Shown here piece after piece: positions 26,301 through 38,960 of a stretch of DNA of 64,000 bases. Below the pieces are notes generated by a model. The model saw only the letters and a program-made list of their open reading frames with translations, was not told where the DNA came from and did not search any database. A program made the translations under genes and the position numbers. The DNA comes from Agelaius tricolor (Eukaryota; Chordata; Aves; Passeriformes; Icteridae). The number at the start of each line of letters is the position of its first letter. Within the stretch, counting starts at the first letter, position 1. The stretch is taken from NCBI GenBank assembly GCA_023055355.1, contig JALJCS010000034.1, positions 3,238,001-3,302,000 of the forward strand. The letters are read 5' to 3'.

Positions 26301-27614
26301 AAAACCATGACATGAAATAAATTATTTTTAAGAAGATAGATAGTTCATGAACATGAACAAAGACTCTCTTAAGTATTCGTGGAAAAAAACACCGTTGTAG
26401 TAATTTTGTTTTCTGTAGTGGACTTTTCTTTTGGCTACTCTTCTTGAGCATAAGTCAAATATCAACCAGAAGAATAACCAGATTTAAGTTAAATATTATT
26501 TACATATTTATTTTTACATGTTTTAGAGGTCAAGAGACAGTAAAAATCCTCTTCATTTTTTAACCTTCCCTTAATTTCCTCAAAGATAGGAGAAAATAGG
26601 ATTTTGGGCTGGTTTAGGTTTTTTGGGTGTGGATTATTTTTACTGAGTGTGATTTAGTCTGATTGCTTCTGCATGGAGTGGATTGAAACTAAGACAAAGC
26701 TTCATTAGCATCATGACATGTACTTGTGCTTAAATTTCATAATTCTTCCAGGCCTGACAGTAGAAAAGACATGCTTTTTGGTCACAGGGAGAGAAAACTA
26801 ATTAGGTTTTCATTGAAAATGACATGAAGTATCTATGAGGAGAGATTTATTTTTCCAGCTTTTGAATTATCTCCAATTCTGGTGTAGTTCAAAAGTTTCA
26901 GACCAAGGAGACTGAACCAAGCAGAGCAGAACATTCTTGTAAGAACATCTCCTGTGCCTCAGAGATTTGTTTGTATATCTGATGGTAACATATTTTGTAC
27001 TTATTCTGGTCCCAGCATCACAGCCTGCTTTTAAAGCAAAGCAGCCTGTAAAACTCAGAGGCTGCCAAGGTTGGCTAGAGCTGTCAGGTTGGCACAGCAG
27101 AGGCCCCTCCAGTCGTACCTGAGAGCAGAGAGACTGGATGGCTGCTCACAAGGCACCAGGCTAAATTCAAGATTGAGTTAGGAACATCAGGGCTTGGGTT
27201 TCAATCATATCAGCTATCAGCAGGTGAAGGGCTTGGCAGCCAAAGAGCTGCACTCTGAAGCATAAATAAACTGCAGGAAGCACCACAGGTAATTTGCCTC
27301 TAAAATGGAAATTACAAAAAAGGAAGAGAAAAGTTTGATGATTTTCTAGGGCACAGTCCTACAGTAACTATGGCAATTTTGTCATTAAAATCACAGGGTT
27401 TGTGCCTCATTGAACAAGGTCTACAGGAGCAAGATAATAATGTAAGGAAAGGTAAAGCATATATGAGGAGAATCTAATTTGTCCTCGAGGAAGTCAAGCA
27501 AGCCAAACAATTATCTTGCCAGTGACTTTTGAGAATGTACAGAAGTTGAGTTTAAGGCATTTGTGACACAACACCCACACAGCAGCAGCAAGTGTAGAGT
27601 GAAATCCTTTGGTG
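8391..27614. other. Intergenic DNA, no gene seen
   Basis: About 19 kb of AT-rich sequence without any reading frame that resembles a known protein; the longest frames (for example 24238-24711 and 22271-22738) have no domain, repeat or splice context. I recognise no LTR, CR1 or RNA gene here. Only trivial short repeats are visible, such as the imperfect doubled word around 18159-18194 (ACAACCTGCTT twice). This fits the gene-poor region upstream of NDST3 in other amniotes. Confidence 0.5.
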
Positions 27615-27845
27615 TTACAGAATCACTGAATGGCTGAGGCTGGAAGGGCCCTCTGGGGGTCATCTCACCCAGCCCCCCTGCTCCAGCTGTGTCACCAAAG
27701 CAGCAGCCCAGCAACAGCTCCAGGCATGGAGACTCCACAGCCTTATCTGGGCAACTTGTGCCAGTGCTGGGTCGCCCCCACAGTGAAACATGGGGGAACC
27801 TCCTGCCTTTCCGTGTGTGCCCGTTGCCTCTGCTCCCCTGGACTC
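27615..27845 (-). mobile_element. CR1 LINE 3'-end fragment
   Basis: In plus orientation the segment begins with the degenerate terminal octamer pattern of CR1 (CAGAATCACTGAATGG), then GGCTGGAAGGGCCC, GGTCATC, CCCCCCTGCTCC, GGAGACTCCACAGCC, CTGGGCAAC, and finally GGGGAACCTCCTG with TGTGCCCGTTGCCTC. That is the order of landmarks in the reverse complement of the avian CR1 3' region, so the element lies on the minus strand. It is 5'-truncated as usual for CR1 and has a small internal deletion after the CCCCCCTGCTCC block. It has no coding capacity. Edges are approximate to about 10-20 bases. Confidence 0.85.
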
Positions 27846-30800
27846 TGTTTATGTACAGGGGTGTCTCAGATGAGGTCATGTGTGTGTCAGAGAACTGGAG
27901 GAGGCAGCGGAGATTCAAGTGCCCAGCTGGTGTGATAGACTACAAGAGAACCAGAACAGCAATTTCCATCCAGCACATTTTTTATCAATCTTCTTATGGC
28001 TCACAAGGCTCATTATGGATTCTCCAACTTTAACTTGATCCACTTCAATCCCTTCACCCAGCCTGTCCCAGCAGTTCCACCCAGTTTCACAGAACAGATC
28101 CAGTGTCACTGGATCCCTGCTATTCTGGACTTCGCTTGCTCTTGTCAGTTTATATCCCTTTCCATCTGTGTCCAACTTTCATCTTTTGAGTCTTATTGCC
28201 TTCATTTAAAATAGGAATAGAAAAATAGAAAACTAATATATTCTACTATTTGCAATTCCCAGAAAAAAAGACAGTTATTTCTCTTAGAGGTAAATGAAAT
28301 TCAGCAGCGACATGGACATAGGCTGTGCTTATTCTCAAAAGAAATCTCTTCCTGGATTTCTGCTATGTGGGGAGATATTGAAAATAAGCCTTTAAGACTT
28401 GAACTTCAGTCTTATGGACTGACAGGAGAGGTTTCATTATGTAGGAATATTTGGATAAGGCTTAGCAGATGTTTTTCAGCCACTTGACAGACCAGGTTGT
28501 CTTTTTTTGTGTGCCCTATTTTGTATGAAGAAAAAAAAAGTTTTGGGAATATGAGGTTGGGGGAGCTCATTATTTGTAGGGAAGTGTGGGTGACTGCAAA
28601 GTGCAAACTTTGTGGAAAACATGATACTGATGTTTTTATTCACTTTGATTAAGAGAGATGCCAGTAACTCTGATGAATGTTGAAAAAGTGCACATTATGA
28701 ACTTTTTTGAACAAAGACACTTCCAGTAATGCTGCTGTCTTGTAATAGGATCAAAGAAACGGTCATGTTTTTTGACAAAGTGTAGAAGTCCTTCATCTCA
28801 TTCCTTAGAGGCTAACTGATGAGCCCCAGAGACAAAATGGATGAGGAAAGATCCAAGGATGTTTTCCATAAAATAGGACCAGTTCCTGAAGAGCAGATGA
28901 CATAGCAGAAGGTTAGCAATCAACACATGCATGCAGGTTGCCACAGGGTTGGTTGTATGTGCAATTTGCTCTTAGCTCAACAAGAGTTTTTAAGACTCTT
29001 GCCAATAGTTTCAGTTTGGAAAGGACAAAATAGTATCAGATGCTGTGACTTAAAAAGCTTGTCATTGCAAGCACAGAGGCCTTTCTGGTTTGTGTTCTTG
29101 TGCTTTACATTTTCCATCATGTCTACACCTGTGAGACTGTGCGTACCAGCACAGCTGGAAAAGGGAAGAGAATAAATCTGGGTTCCAGTACTGCCACTGA
29201 GCACTGAATGATCTCTGGACACCCACTGGAGATCCCATAAAAGGTTTGAGTATACCCAGACCTCCAGCTAAAAAAGGTCTTCTCCCTCTTGTGCACAGTA
29301 AAGTACGAATGGCAGTTCAGAAAATGTATAATTACAAGTAGCACAAGAGGAGAGGTAACTCCTGAAATCTTACTGCTCCTGGTCAGCAGTGGAAGAAATG
29401 AGTTTAATTGAACAGGCACTATAATTTAAATACCTATTTTGCCCACAGCCATCTGAGCATGAGATGATAGGATCATGTGATTTAGCTTCTCCCAGTCCTC
29501 CTGTAAGAATATTGCCCAAGATGCCAATTCTGGGCAGGAATACCAGAGCGTTCAATGTGATGACAATTTCCCAGCTCCCCAGTGAGTCTCAGACTTTTCC
29601 TTTCTTGGCTTAATGAAATATTTTTAAACAGAAAGCTCTTGGTAACAATCTGATTTCAAAACATAAACCTAATGTCCTCTGTAAATGACTAGGGATATAA
29701 AAATATTTCATATTCTATCTACCCTATGAAAATTAACATTGCATTATACTGACGCTTGGCTTGATTTAACAATTTGAATTGCCAGTTGTTACGTAAAGTT
29801 GGATTTCTGTTCTATTCTGTGACCTGGTAGAAGGCGAATTGTAAATGGCACCTCTAATTAAAAAAAAAAAGAGAGCGAGAAAGGAAAAGCTTATGTGGGT
29901 AACAACAACATGTACAAGCAAATGCTACAAAATTCAATTAAGGCTGAAAGAAAAACCATTGCACTAGGGAATGTCTACTGCAGAACAGGGGGACATTTTC
30001 TGTGTAATAGCTCTTCAAAGCATACAGGAGTTGGCATCACTCGTTAGATCATGTTGGGAGTGCAGCCTTACAATTATATGGAAAAGTATTGTTCTTTTTA
30101 TTTGAAGGCTGGGAAAAGGGATGTGATTGATTGTTTTTAAAGGAAAAACCTTTACAACTGTGTGTCTTAAGGGCATTGTTACCCTCATAGAGCTTTTTGC
30201 TTCTAGAGCTGATGTTTGAAGCTGGCTCATGTCCACACCAGCTGGAAATGACTACCATCTGAGCCCTGGTCCTATAATACAAAAAAATTCTCTGAGGTCA
30301 GTGGTAGCTTTGTATGCAGGGGGTATTCATTATGTACCTTTCCTGATTGCTGTTCAGTGGCTTTTGTGAAGTGAGAGTTCTCAGCTGAGAGCCCAGTGGA
30401 TGCCTGCAGCAAGGAAAGCACCCGGCAGCACCACAGGGGGCTTTGTCTGCTATCCTAGCTGGGATACAGGAATTGAGCAGGTACCTCGTAGCTGTGGCCC
30501 TGAAATCACAGGGTATTGCCTCTTGCAAGCAAAGGTCTACTGAGTAAAATAAGAACAGAGACTGTTTTTGAAAAATTTCAGAGAGAAATTAAACTGTTGA
30601 AAGGTATTTTAATACTCCAATCTGAGACTAAGAGGTAGGGACATTCTTCATTATGCTGCCAGTTCTAGAAGAGGAGTTCTAGAAATGCTTTTGTAAAGAC
30701 TGATTTATTAAAAACTGCAATGCAGTTTGTCCCACATGAGTGCTGTCACTGTGTTACCTTTGGAAGAAGGAGCTTGAACATGGATTTTATTCAGTGTTTA

Positions 30801-33800
30801 TATGGCTAGAGAGTAAGATACTATGGGAGGAGACAAATGAAATTTGAGTTTGATCAGTTCATACTGAAAGCTAGAGAAAATGGAAGGAGAATGGGAAAAA
30901 TTAGCTTATTTGTTGTTAATTTAGTGCTTTGTTGGTTTGAGCAATGGCTAATGTACCTATCCAGTTACTTAAGGACAAACTGTATTGGGGTTTTTCTGAT
31001 AGCAGCTGAACCTGTATCAACAATTTATGGGTTTTAAAACATATTTTTCCCTAGAAGGAAGCCATGCATAAGACTTTTCACAAGATGCAGACCCTTGGCT
31101 TTCTGTCCAGTATCAACAAAGTTAAATTCTTTCTCTATGTATAAATGGATAGACTTGTCTCAGAAGTGGCTACAAAGGCAGGGAGTGCAGTGCATACAAT
31201 GGGATGATGGAAGGAAAGAGGGAAAAGATTTGGTCTTTTGCTTAAATAACGTTATCAGCATGTGGCAGAAGTTGGGAAATGACACCTGTCCTGGAACACA
31301 AGAGCAGAGTCATTTGGAAGTGATAAGCTGGAGCTGTATCTCGCAGCTAGCAAGGGAACCTCCCTCAGTGCTCTGCCAGGGCCACTCTGCTGTGTGTGGC
31401 ACCAGCAAGTGGAAAATGGCAAGAGCATACTAAAATACATTTGCACAAGGCATGAGATTGAGCACCAGAATCTACAAAGATGGATTTTTCAGGAGAATGT
31501 GTCCCTGTCCAGCACAGTAATTCATCTTCATCTAATAAAATATAGAGTGCAGTCAAGCGTACATAAATCATTCCTTGTTTGCTCTGTTTGTACTGGGCAT
31601 GGATGGGATTAGAGTGCTTTGGACACTGTTTATGTCAAAGAGGAGAAACATTGCAGTGTTAAGATAAAGAAGGAGAATGCTGCTTTGCTAGAGGCAAAAC
31701 ATGCACCTCCATCAGTCTGCAGTCTGCTTCAAACAGCAAATAGTGTTTGGAAGAGCAAAATACTAATTCTAGAAAAGAATTAACTAACAATGTTCTGTAT
31801 GAATTGCGAAGTTCTGATAGTGCCCCTCAGGGCAAAACCCCAGAGCCTCAAAAGTGGACTGAGGGAGGAGCTCCTCAGCAGAAATCCCAACTCCTCAGTT
31901 GTTTGCAGGCTGTGGTGCTCACTCATGATGAGCTTGGGCCTCCTCTCTGAACTCAGTGTGGCTCAGCCTTCCCAGAGCCTCCTGGGTCCAGCCCTCTGAT
32001 CTCCTATGTGTACAGTGGCACTTGAGTTGTTTGCAGAATCAAGACTTGAAACACCATCGAGATAGTTGTAAATCATGTTGTAAGGCACAGGGAGTTGTTA
32101 CAGCATCGCAGTCGTGCTGGTGTGCCAGAGATATCGGCTGTGCTCCCCCTGCTGCACTGAAGGATGGCAGGAGCATCCCTCCTGTTCACACATCTATATG
32201 ATCACAGAGGCCAGTGACACGTGAGAAGCAGGTAGTGGGCAGGGAGCTGCATCCAGATTTTGTGTGAGTCCCCTGAGTTGTCCAGCTGCCTCTTTGCCCT
32301 GTCGAGTTTGTAGCCCAGGAGTAGGCACGATGTGCAAGGGCTGTGGCACACAATGGGTAAATCAAATTAAGTGGTAAGGCTGACATGCCAAAGCAGTATT
32401 TTGTAGGCACAGCTCCTAGGAAACTTCACAGGGAATTACATACAAAATTTCTGGCATTATAAATCATTATAATTCACTGCTATTATATGACCACCAGCTG
32501 CTAGCTTAAACCTACTGCAATTTCTGCTCTAGAACAACCAAGCTGAAAGGTAGAATTATGATGAGAATCACCTTTCTCATATATTTGCACAATATCTAGT
32601 GCAGTGGGGCACTAATAACAATAGGAATTTTTAGCTTTTAATTTTAATCTTTAGTCCATCTGAGTTAGCATTTGCCTTTAAGGTGACTTAACATTTTGCA
32701 TGTAATTAACAGTCTCTGGAACTTTGAAAAGAACTGTTTCTCTTGAGTTTTCTGAGTGGAATAAAATACACTTATTAGCCTATAACCTTTTTTAAATCCC
32801 TCTCCCATATGGTATTCATGTGGCATCACATATAACAATATAGGATAATACCCAGGATAATATGGGCTATCATGAATATTGATGAACAGGGTAATTAAGA
32901 TCTCTGCGCATGGTGCACGATTACATAGGGGCAACCTATTGACGTAATTTCTTATGATTAAATCAAAATAATATATGACAAGCATAAGAGTTATACCAGC
33001 TTATCTGATATTGCAATCCATTTCATGTTTGGGGAGAACTGAAATATTAATAAGCAGAAAGATCTGGTATTCAAATGAATTCTAGCAGGAAAGAAAACAA
33101 TATCGCCTCTTTTTCTTTACCTGTTGACTTGTGGGACAGATGACAAGCTGATATGTTTCCCTGGAGGCTAACATCTTCTGTTCCAGAATACAGGCTTTCA
33201 TTAAAAAATGATGACTTGTGAGGAGATGTTCATATTCATGTGAACAGAGTGCAGGTGCTCATCTTCTCTAGTGCTTACAGACAGCCTGAAACAACCAGTG
33301 TGACAAACAAACCACCACAGCTGAAACAGCCGATAGCAACTTCAACATCAGTGATGAGGATTTATTTGTGTTCTTGCTGAGTTTGATCTCCCAGCACTAT
33401 AAAAACTCTGGGGTCACTGATTGACAGATGTTCTTAAGCCATCAAGGCCAGTCTAGCACTGTGATGAACAATGTCTGATTGTCACTCAAGCACCATCTCA
33501 AAGTTAACCACTCTTTTTGCCCTCACTACTCAGAACAGGCCTGCTTCACTCTGGTGATTTAAGAGCTTCTTTTTATTTCCATCCTAACTTTCTGCACCAG
33601 TTTTACCCAATCATTATTATGACAAAAATCTCTTTTCCTTAAATACTTGTGAGCTACCACTGCATATTGATGTCTCCCCCTCGAGAGCTGCAGCTATATC
33701 ACCTCTCAACCTTGACCTTGACAGTCGTGGGACAGGCTGTGTATTCACCTGATCATGGGAACAGCTCTTCTCTCCACCTCTTCCACTTGGAATCACTTTC

Positions 33801-35039
33801 CCTGAACTTTACCCAGCCTTCCAAGGGAGGGTGTACCTCAGCCATATGAAATAGCATCAACACTTCCAGATATCCACCTCTCCTTTTCCTCTCTGAGCAC
33901 TGCCTGCAGTGTTTTCCAGACACATCACTTTGGCAGCTGACAGATACTCCCTAACTTTGACTGGTCCCCACGTCCTTTCTCACCTCAGTGATTCCCAGCT
34001 GATGAGCTCTCAGTCTGAAGCAGACAGTCATGTCATTGATCCTGCAGTGTTACCTTGCATGCTGAGTAACTTCCCACTCCTGTGCAAACTCCTCTGGTTA
34101 TTGCTCTTTGTTTGTTGCCACAGGGAAGTAGGGCTGTGCTTTGGGTGTTCAGGAGCACAGAGGGCAGGAGGGATTTTTTTATATAGAAGGAAGGGAAGGG
34201 TATGAGGAAGTTGAAGGCAGTGCTAAAGCATGCTGCTTTTGCAAAAAAGTCAGCTAAATTACCCATTTTCTCCAGAGTTACTTCTGCTAAGGGAAAGGAA
34301 AGATGAAACTATGATGATTTTTCCAGCTGACTGTGAATGGCATTCTGCTTTGGGAAGTGTTTGGATTATTGCTCAACTGAAGAGCTGGGTATAGCAGTTT
34401 AATGTTTTCCCTCTCTGCAAATAACAAGACTATTTTAGAACTTTTCTTTTGTTATTCATGTGGAAAATGAATTTATTTTAGGGTAATAATACAAATTTTT
34501 CTTAGCCCTATTTTATTATATATTCTAAAATCAATTTTTAACAGAAGTTTTAATTGCTTATTACTTTGTTTAAAAGGGCAAAGATGCTTCAGACTGTTGA
34601 CTGTGCTTATAGAGACTCGGTTTCTTTTTAATTTTCTTCCATCCCCATTATCCTTTTCCTGTAACAAATTTCAATATTGCTAAGGAGCTTTCACTCAAAT
34701 TGACATACATTCAAAACAACCCACAAAAATTAATACATTCTGAATCACTGCTGGGTTTTTTTGGTTTTTTTGTGGGTTTTTTTTTGTATCTTTATTAACT
34801 TGGAACCTCTGAACCTGATATAATGGTAAGGAAGAGTCTTTTCTTTCTTTTCATAAGCAAATTTCCTGGTAAATTTGCAACAGAAAATGCTCAGTCCTCC
34901 TCATTAACGGATCCGTCTTACACTTCACATGGCATCACTTGAGCAGTAAAGGGTGGGTTTGCAGCTTAAAACAGACACACCTAAGGAATTCCTGAGCTGC
35001 CCATTTGATCATTGTACAAGATGACAATTGTCTCTATAC
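27846..35039. other. Intergenic DNA, no gene seen
   Basis: About 7 kb of AT-rich sequence with only short, unconvincing reading frames. No RNA gene or recognisable mobile element is seen. A faint MIR-like core occurs near 29165-29230 but is too weak to annotate. Around 33.4-33.9 kb the sequence becomes pyrimidine-rich on the plus strand, without a clear structure. Confidence 0.45.
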
Positions 35040-35960
35040 CCTGATTAACATGGAACAAAACATATTTATAACAATAGTTTATTCTAAGCCTGGAGATAAA
35101 AGCGCCTTGCTGCTGCCAAGCAGTCAGCGCCCACGGCATGTAATTAGCAACTTCCTTCCACTGGTTTGAAAGGTATTACTGCAATGTATGCAGATAGTGG
35201 GATTTTTTAGGCTGTTATTGAAAATTAAATACAAAGTTGTGAAAAGAAACAATAAGTGGCTTTTCCATCTGAAAGATAGTGGCTTTATAGGGAAAAATCC
35301 ATAAGTGTGGCTGGCTTTCTGTATTGTTTTCTACAGAATAGTCCTTACACACTTCACAAGTGAAGGGTATTGTAATAACAATACTGGAAAAATGTAGTTC
35401 AGTTATAAACTTGAACAGTGTTAGGGTTTTTTTCTTCTCTGAGATAGCCTCTTAGCCGATTACATTTTTGACCACAAGCATTTCTTAAATCTTAGGCCAC
35501 ATTTTTCTCCTCATTATGTTGATGAAACGTGTAAAGAAACCTTTCCCAGTTAAACAAGTTTCTGATTAATCCAAAGAGCATGTTAAATCTACAGTAAGTT
35601 TGCCTTTTGACTAGTAGCATTTGTAATAGCTGTAAAAAAGTAATCATGAAATTGCTAATAACAGGCAATTGCCTCGATGCTCCTTGCTTTCAAATACCTA
35701 TCTCAATTTAATGGCTTCCTGCAAGAAAATTCGAACAAAAATAATACAAGTAAAAATGAGTGTTTGGTTGGAAGACGTCTTTAAACTTGGAAATGGCATG
35801 ACTGGATAAAGTATTTCTTTATTAATGGAAAAGTGTTGCCGTTACAAGTAATGCTCCAAACCATGACCTTTCTGATGTGCACTATGATCAGTCTGTCTAT
35901 TCTATGAGCAATTTGTGCTGGGAGTTGTAGTAATGATCAGCACACCAAAAATAAGCAAAT
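35040..35960. promoter_or_regulatory. Candidate conserved non-coding/enhancer stretch
   Basis: This part lacks repeats and ORFs and contains clustered motif words typical of developmental enhancers: SOX-like AACAATAG near 35070, the homeodomain core TAATTAGC near 35140, POU-like ATGCAGAT near 35190, a second AACAATA near 35250, and a perfect 12-bp palindrome AGGCAATTGCCT at 35663-35674. It lies 2-3 kb upstream of the CpG island. Conservation cannot be seen from one sequence, so this is a hypothesis based on motif density and lack of decay. Confidence 0.3.
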
Positions 35961-37741
35961 TTTGCACAGGTTTGAGTGGGACCAAGAGTTCATTTGCAGA
36001 TGTAGAACCATGCAATGGTTAGAACTGTTGCTTGCACTAATTGCCTGAAATTAGTGAGACCCTGAGACAAGGTGGGATTCAGTTCATTTGAGGAAGAGAG
36101 GTTGCTGATGATGCAGAAGGACATTGTTCAGGTGAAAACTTTGAGTTGGAAGAAAAACGTGAATGGGGAAGGGAGCATTCACGTGTAGAGGCCAGCAGTA
36201 AGAAAGGCAGAAGGTTGAGTCCTTAGTTCATCATGGAGAGTAGCAGTTGTCTAGATGTGTCTCTGTTTGCCTGTAGTTCAATAGGTTTTCCTCTTCCCTA
36301 ATTTCTTGTCTGGATTTACTACTCTTTTTCCTATTTTTTTGAGAAGTGCTGTGTGCCAGGCAGAAATCTTGGCCAGAAGTGCAGTCAGCGGTGCCTTAAG
36401 ATGTATTGCTCAAAGAATGGCTAAGACATCACTCCCAGTTCAGGCTGCACTGACAGCTCAGGAGCAAAAAACCTGAAAAGTATCACCAAGAAAGATGAAA
36501 GTTGTTAATATTCCTGCCAGAAGCGCTTGGTGCCGCAGCTGCTGACATGCAGTGCTGCAGCCCTCAGCTGTGAGGTGTCTGGCACATCTCTGTGAGCAAC
36601 CAAGTGCTTCTGAGGACAGGCGCTCTCCAACACGTTTCTGACCAGGCTGGCCAGTGATAACCTAAAAACAGCTGCTCAGAGGGAAGGCTAGGAGGGAAAA
36701 CGTGACTTTGAACTCATCACAGCTGAGAATTTCGGTCACTTGTGGCTCACTTGCACCCCGTGCTTCCTAGCCTGTTGTAGGAAAAATCCGTCATAATAGG
36801 GAGTCCCCAAAACAAGACTGTGTCAGGATATTCACCCAGTCGAGAAGCTTAATCTGGGAGGAAATCCCTTTCTGGAGAATACTGAGAGGGCAACAGGATT
36901 TCAGATGGACTCTCTATTCCAGGGATTAATAACCTCACACATAGTAAGCCCTTGTGACAAGTTCTCTTTTCTACTCTAAGTCTAGCTTATGGACCTTGTA
37001 CTGTTTTGTAGCCCAGAAGACAGTAAAAGTTGGGGGTTTTAGTGTGTCATGAGAATAAAAGGGAGTAAAAGAGGAGAAAGTAAATAACAGTATTCCTGAA
37101 TTAAGAGCTGTAAATTCTCCTGATGCTTGGAAAAGCAACATTCAGGTGACTGTAGCTTTTCTCCTTCAAGTTTTTGCCTTGAGTTAGTCACATGGAGGAA
37201 GGTTTGGACAGACAAGCGTCAGTGATGGAGTTAATCCGATGTATTGAACTGTCAGCCATTAGGTGAGCTAACAATCACTGGGCAATTGTGAGGTAAATTA
37301 GCTAGATCAAGAGGGCACTTGTAAAATTTATTCATTTTATTTCCCATTTGTGAAAGCTAATGCAGTTCACACAGGGAATCGTTAACTCCTTCACCTACAG
37401 TAATGGAGCAGCTCCATCTCCAGAGCGAGGGATGCAGGGTGTCAGTGAAAAATACAGTGGGACTAACTGTGTTTAACATAGGGTTAGAAAATTCAATTAA
37501 GAAAAGCAGCGAGGCTGCAAACACATTACCTGGCATTCTCTCAAGGTTTTAACCCTACATTGTCTTGACAAAATGTAATTGACCTCACGGAATTTCCACC
37601 CTTGTGTGCTACCTTTAGACCGGCTCAGAAATCGGCTGTACCTAAAGCTGCACCGACAGCGAGAGATTTGGCGGGAGGGTGTGAGTTAAACTTCGCCTCA
37701 GCGCGACTGCAGCAGGGGCTTCCTAAATTGGTTTTGGAGGA
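35961..37741. other. Upstream flank of the CpG island, no gene seen
   Basis: Mixed-composition DNA leading up to the promoter region. No frame of coding quality, repeat family or RNA gene was recognised. It may hold proximal regulatory elements, but I cannot point to a specific one. Confidence 0.45.
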
Positions 37742-37796
37742 GCGAAAAAAATTTTTAATTTTTTTTTTTTTTTTTAATCATACTTTATTTAAGACA
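37742..37796. repeat. Poly(dA:dT) tract next to the CpG island
   Basis: An A7T5 block is followed by AA and an uninterrupted run of 17 T (37759-37775), then further AT-rich sequence. It sits about 45 bases before the GC-rich island begins. Such tracts disfavour nucleosomes and often border promoters; it could also be the tail of an old retroposed sequence, but no body is recognisable. Confidence 0.6.
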
Positions 37797-37866
37797 GGGA
37801 CTAAGAACCCCACAAGTGAGGCGGCGGCGGCCCCCGTGTGGGACGGAGGTGCCGCAGGTGCCGTGA

Positions 37867-37897
37867 GGGGCGGGCCCCGCGGGCCGCTGAGGGCGGG
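37867..37897 (+). other. Potential G-quadruplex motif in the CpG island
   Basis: The plus strand has five G-runs of three or more with loops of 1, 6, 7 and 1 bases, which satisfies the usual G3+N1-7 pattern. The overlapping GGGCCCC and CCCGCGGG words could instead form a hairpin. Whether it folds or lies upstream or downstream of the transcription start is unknown. Confidence 0.45.
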
Positions 37898-38099
37898 AAC
37901 AGCCTGAGGGCCCGGGGCCGCAGCCGCCCCCGGCCCGGCCGAGCCTCGGAGGAGGGCGGTCGATGTGGGAGGTGGCGCGGCGGAGCCCCCGCCCGCCCCT
38001 CGCCGGCGACCGCGGCTCCTCCTCCGGGAGGGCGCGGCGAGGCTGCCGGGCGGTGCTGCACCCCCGGCGGCAGCCCCGCCGTACCTCCGCGCCCTGGGA

Positions 38100-38205
38100 G
38101 GCTCCGCGCCCCGGCGCCTCTCCCGGAGCAGGCTGTGCGGAGGGCACAGACGGCGGCAGGATCTGAGGCACCTCGCGGGGACATGCCGGCGGAGCGCGCC
38201 CGGAG
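38100..38205 (+). other. NDST3: Putative non-coding first exon of NDST3 (5' end unknown)
   Basis: Within the CpG island the sequence CGGAG|GTAACG gives a good splice donor, with GT at 38206-38207. Splicing from 38205 to the acceptor at 44571 would produce a 5' leader. An ATG at 38183 in this putative exon opens a short upstream ORF that would end in exon 2. The 5' boundary given is arbitrary because CpG-island promoters have dispersed starts. Other donor-like sites exist in the island, including one on the minus strand near 38080, so this assignment needs transcript data. Confidence 0.4.
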
Positions 38206-38960
38206 GTAACGAGCGGGGCGGGCGGTGCCCGCGGGCCCGGCGCAGCGAAGCCGCTCAGCTCCGCGCCCCCGGCAAAGTTGTGCCCGAGCCGCCCGCAGGC
38301 TCCCGCTCCAATGCGGGCACCGCCCGGGCCGGGAGCGCGGCGGGACGGGGCGGCTGCCCGGCGCTGAGGCTCCCGCTGCGGAGGCTGCGTTTGCGGGGTT
38401 GTTCTGTGGGGTTTCTCGGGGTTTCTTGGTGTTTGGGTTTGTTTTTCTTGTTTCCCGGCGCACTGAGCATCTGCCTGGCGCGGTCCCCGCAGCAGCCCTT
38501 CAGTGGCTGGGCTTTTCCCGTTCGCTCTCCTCCCGGAGCTGTTCAGCGGGGTGCTGTTGCCCTCTAGTGTTTGCGGGAATTGCTTATGGCTCTGTTGGGG
38601 CACAAAATTATTAGTCAGCCTAGTGCAGTAATTATTCATAACTTCAGGTGGTTATAGCTGCTTGGATTCCCCAAATCCTGTCAAAAATTGATATGTGCTG
38701 CTGCTCGGTTCAGCTGTCATGTGCAACCCTCGGGAAATGGCAGAAAACTTGTATATTATTCAATTCGATGCCTGATATGCTGGATAATTGCTTCAGGGTT
38801 TGGTGCGGTGGGGTTTTCTCTTCCTAATCGAATGGTAAGTGAAAGAAAGAGCGTTTCTCTCACTGTCAGCATCTCCAGTCAGGTGTCTTGGAAGAAATGG
38901 TTCTGAGCTCTGCCTTATTAACTCTTTACACTTGGCGGTTGTGGCAGCAAAGAGAGGGGA

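Larger units (their letters stand above)
37818..38470 (+). promoter_or_regulatory. NDST3: CpG island, probable NDST3 promoter
   Basis: About 650 bases are extremely GC- and CpG-rich (GGCGGCGGCGG, GGGGCGGGCC, GCGGGCGG and a CCAAT in CTCCAATGCGG near 38308), whereas the flanks are AT-rich. There is no TATA box, as expected for a housekeeping or developmental CpG-island promoter with dispersed start sites. It is the only such island in the window and lies 6.4 kb upstream of the exon that carries the NDST3 start codon, on the correct side. Assignment to NDST3 is inference from position; a divergent non-coding transcript on the minus strand is also possible. Confidence 0.7.

Noticed and set aside
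29165..29230. MIR-like words (GGGTTCCAGTACTGCCACTG)
   Set aside because: Too short and without the following core or 3' section; chance similarity is likely.
37785..38639. 284-codon open frame on the minus strand across the CpG island (with other long frames on both strands)
   Set aside because: GC-rich DNA has few stop codons, so long frames appear on both strands by chance. The product is a low-complexity Pro/Arg/Gly/Ala sequence with no family resemblance.
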